Shown piece by piece: positions 42,449 through 43,230 of a stretch of DNA of 43,230 bases. The stretch is from Phyllobacterium sophorae (GTDB lineage: Bacteria; Pseudomonadota; Alphaproteobacteria; Rhizobiales; Rhizobiaceae). The notes beneath the pieces are model-generated. The model was not told where the DNA came from. It saw only the letters and a program-made list of their open reading frames with translations, and searched no databases. Numbering within the stretch: the stretch's first letter is position 1; each line of letters starts with the position of its first letter. Location of the stretch: positions 1 through 43,230 of the forward strand of contig NZ_PGGM01000023.1 in the NCBI RefSeq assembly GCF_003010965.1. The letters are read 5' to 3'. Made by a program: the position numbers and the translations under genes.

Positions 42449-42645
42449 TTGGCCGCTGCGCTCCGGCGGCGCGGAGCCGCCTCGGCATCGGGCATAGTTC
42501 CTCCGAGCGCGATGAGGCGCTTTCCGGACTCCACACGGACAAGCGTTTCCAACGCCTGGCGCACCAGGGCCGCAGTTTCATTTGTACCGGTCAGGAACCT
42601 AGCCTTCTCCATAAGCGTGTCGTCGAGGTTAATAGTCGATCGCAT
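42445..42645 (-). CDS. VapB-type antitoxin
   Basis: A 66-residue ribbon-helix-helix antitoxin of the VapB/DUF2191 type: MRSTINLDDTLMEKARFLTG then TNETAALVRQALETLVRVES. The basic C-terminus (PRRRSAAAK) would wrap the toxin. The start at 42645 is preferred (GGGAG eight bases upstream) over the ATG at 42684. It binds VapC and represses its own promoter. Confidence 0.85.
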   Translation of the reverse strand: MRSTINLDDTLMEKARFLTGTNETAALVRQALETLVRVESGKRLIALGGTMPDAEAAPRRRSAAAK

Positions 42646-42678
42646 GATGTAGCTCCCTAATTGAAGCGCGGAAAATAG

Positions 42679-42690
42679 CACCATTTGGTG
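42679..42690. promoter_or_regulatory. candidate VapB operator
   Basis: Inverted repeat caccatttggtg, 33 bp before the vapB-type start. Ribbon-helix-helix antitoxins bind such short palindromes. Position and symmetry only. Confidence 0.35.
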
Positions 42691-42959
42691 ATAAAATCTA
42701 TGCCGGTTGCAGCATTTCTATGCCGTGCGGTCACTGATGCGGCATCGAAAATTTCTTACCCGGAGGGTCAAAGCTCAAGTGCTATTGACTATTTACATGC
42801 TGGCCGATCTACCATCATAAATGGTGGGCTCACGGTTCCTATCCTTTCAAGGCGAAGGCAGTTTTGCACAGATAATTTGCGCCCGGAGGAATAACGAGTT
42901 TTGTGTAAAGGTTTGTTTTCATATCGAAATATGATCTCGTTACGAGACCGAAATATATA

Positions 42960-42987
42960 GCCGTCCTGTTCTTGCGATCAGGACGGC
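42960..42987 (-). terminator. rho-independent-like terminator
   Basis: Perfect 9-bp stem gccgtcctg / caggacggc with a ten-base loop. Read leftward it is followed by tatatattt, so it probably ends the gene cut by the right edge. The stretch 42700-42959 has no supported gene. Confidence 0.6.
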
Positions 42988-43012
42988 CATAAAGACTTTC
43001 GTTGCCCCGCGC

Positions 43013-43230
43013 TCACGCGCCGTAGACGAGCTTGTCCTGGCGGGCCCTGAGTTCGACGATCTTCGAGCCCGCGGCCGGGACAGCATTGGCGCTGGTGATG
43101 AGTGCACCCTTGGCGATCGGGGCGGTGACGCTGCCGCCCTGCAACAGGCCGCAGGGGATGGCGCCGGCGCTGCGGGCTTCCCCCGCCGTCATGATAAAGG
43201 CGCGGTAGCAATATTCGCCGATCGCATCGA
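43013..43230 (-). CDS. SAF-domain dehydrogenase-like protein, C-terminal part
   Basis: The last 72 codons of a leftward gene: AIGEYCYRAFIMTAGEARSA, AIPCGLLQGGSVTAPIAKGA, LITSANAVPAAGSKIVELRA, RQDKLVYGA. This is the C-terminal end with SAF domain of COG4091-type predicted homoserine-dehydrogenase-like oxidoreductases, which in rhizobia sit in sugar or polyol catabolic clusters. The NAD-binding half lies outside the window. A strong terminator hairpin follows. Confidence 0.7.
   Translation of the reverse strand, partial: DAIGEYCYRAFIMTAGEARSAGAIPCGLLQGGSVTAPIAKGALITSANAVPAAGSKIVELRARQDKLVYGA

Overview
The window looks like accessory DNA from a Rhizobiales alphaproteobacterium (Rhizobiaceae/Phyllobacteriaceae-like). 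The evidence is high GC with GC-rich third codon positions, many LysR/TetR/winged-helix regulators, GrlR-type, DUF1236 and DUF2092 proteins typical of rhizobia, IS66/IS630/IS110 remnants, and a dipeptide-type ABC operon. No rRNA gene, CRISPR array or intact insertion sequence was seen. All identifications rest on motif recognition by eye, without database searches.

Region 1-2.9 kb: the start of a leftward gene cut by the window edge, a secreted DUF1236 protein, and a leftward pair of a membrane-anchored thermonuclease and a four-helix membrane protein. 2.4-2.9 kb holds a zinc-ribbon gene fused to the tail of an IS66 transposase. Region 2.9-4.9 kb: a quinone-reductase-like MDR enzyme divergent from its probable LysR regulator. 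Region 5.0-16.2 kb is a decayed mosaic. It holds truncated IS630 and IS110 elements, an alpha/beta hydrolase, a secreted cupin-like protein, an RTX calcium-binding protein, a DUF308/TetR divergent pair with visible operators, degenerate tRNA-Met-like sequences, a 47-bp perfect direct repeat, a broken Crp/Fnr regulator, a sulfocyanin-like copper protein, and several short gene families present in 2-4 diverged copies. The copies of these families differ mainly at third codon positions, so they are real coding families and not random repeats.

Region 16.3-20.8 kb: a tidy leftward cluster (two SDRs, an NADP-binding F420-reductase-like protein, a SnoaL-like protein, a methyltransferase) divergent from a LysR regulator; it reads as one detoxification or small-molecule conversion unit. 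Region 21.1-24.8 kb: fragments of an Stf0 sulfotransferase, a DUF2092 gene carrying a 17-bp perfect hairpin flanked by an 11-bp direct repeat, an acidic-tailed small protein, a large MscS-family channel and an AraC tail. Region 25-28.4 kb: a small tyrosine recombinase, a winged-helix/TPR regulator divergent from a cupin, and a damaged RidA gene.

Region 28.6-36.1 kb: several unknown small genes (one a 52-residue coiled coil), an animal-type haem peroxidase, and a 1219-residue protein with two class III cyclase domains, an AAA ATPase and a helical-repeat tail. Region 36.4-41.8 kb: a complete four-gene peptide/nickel-type ABC operon with the two ATPases fused. Region 42.0-43.2 kb: a VapBC toxin-antitoxin pair and the C-terminal end of a SAF-domain dehydrogenase-like protein cut by the window edge.
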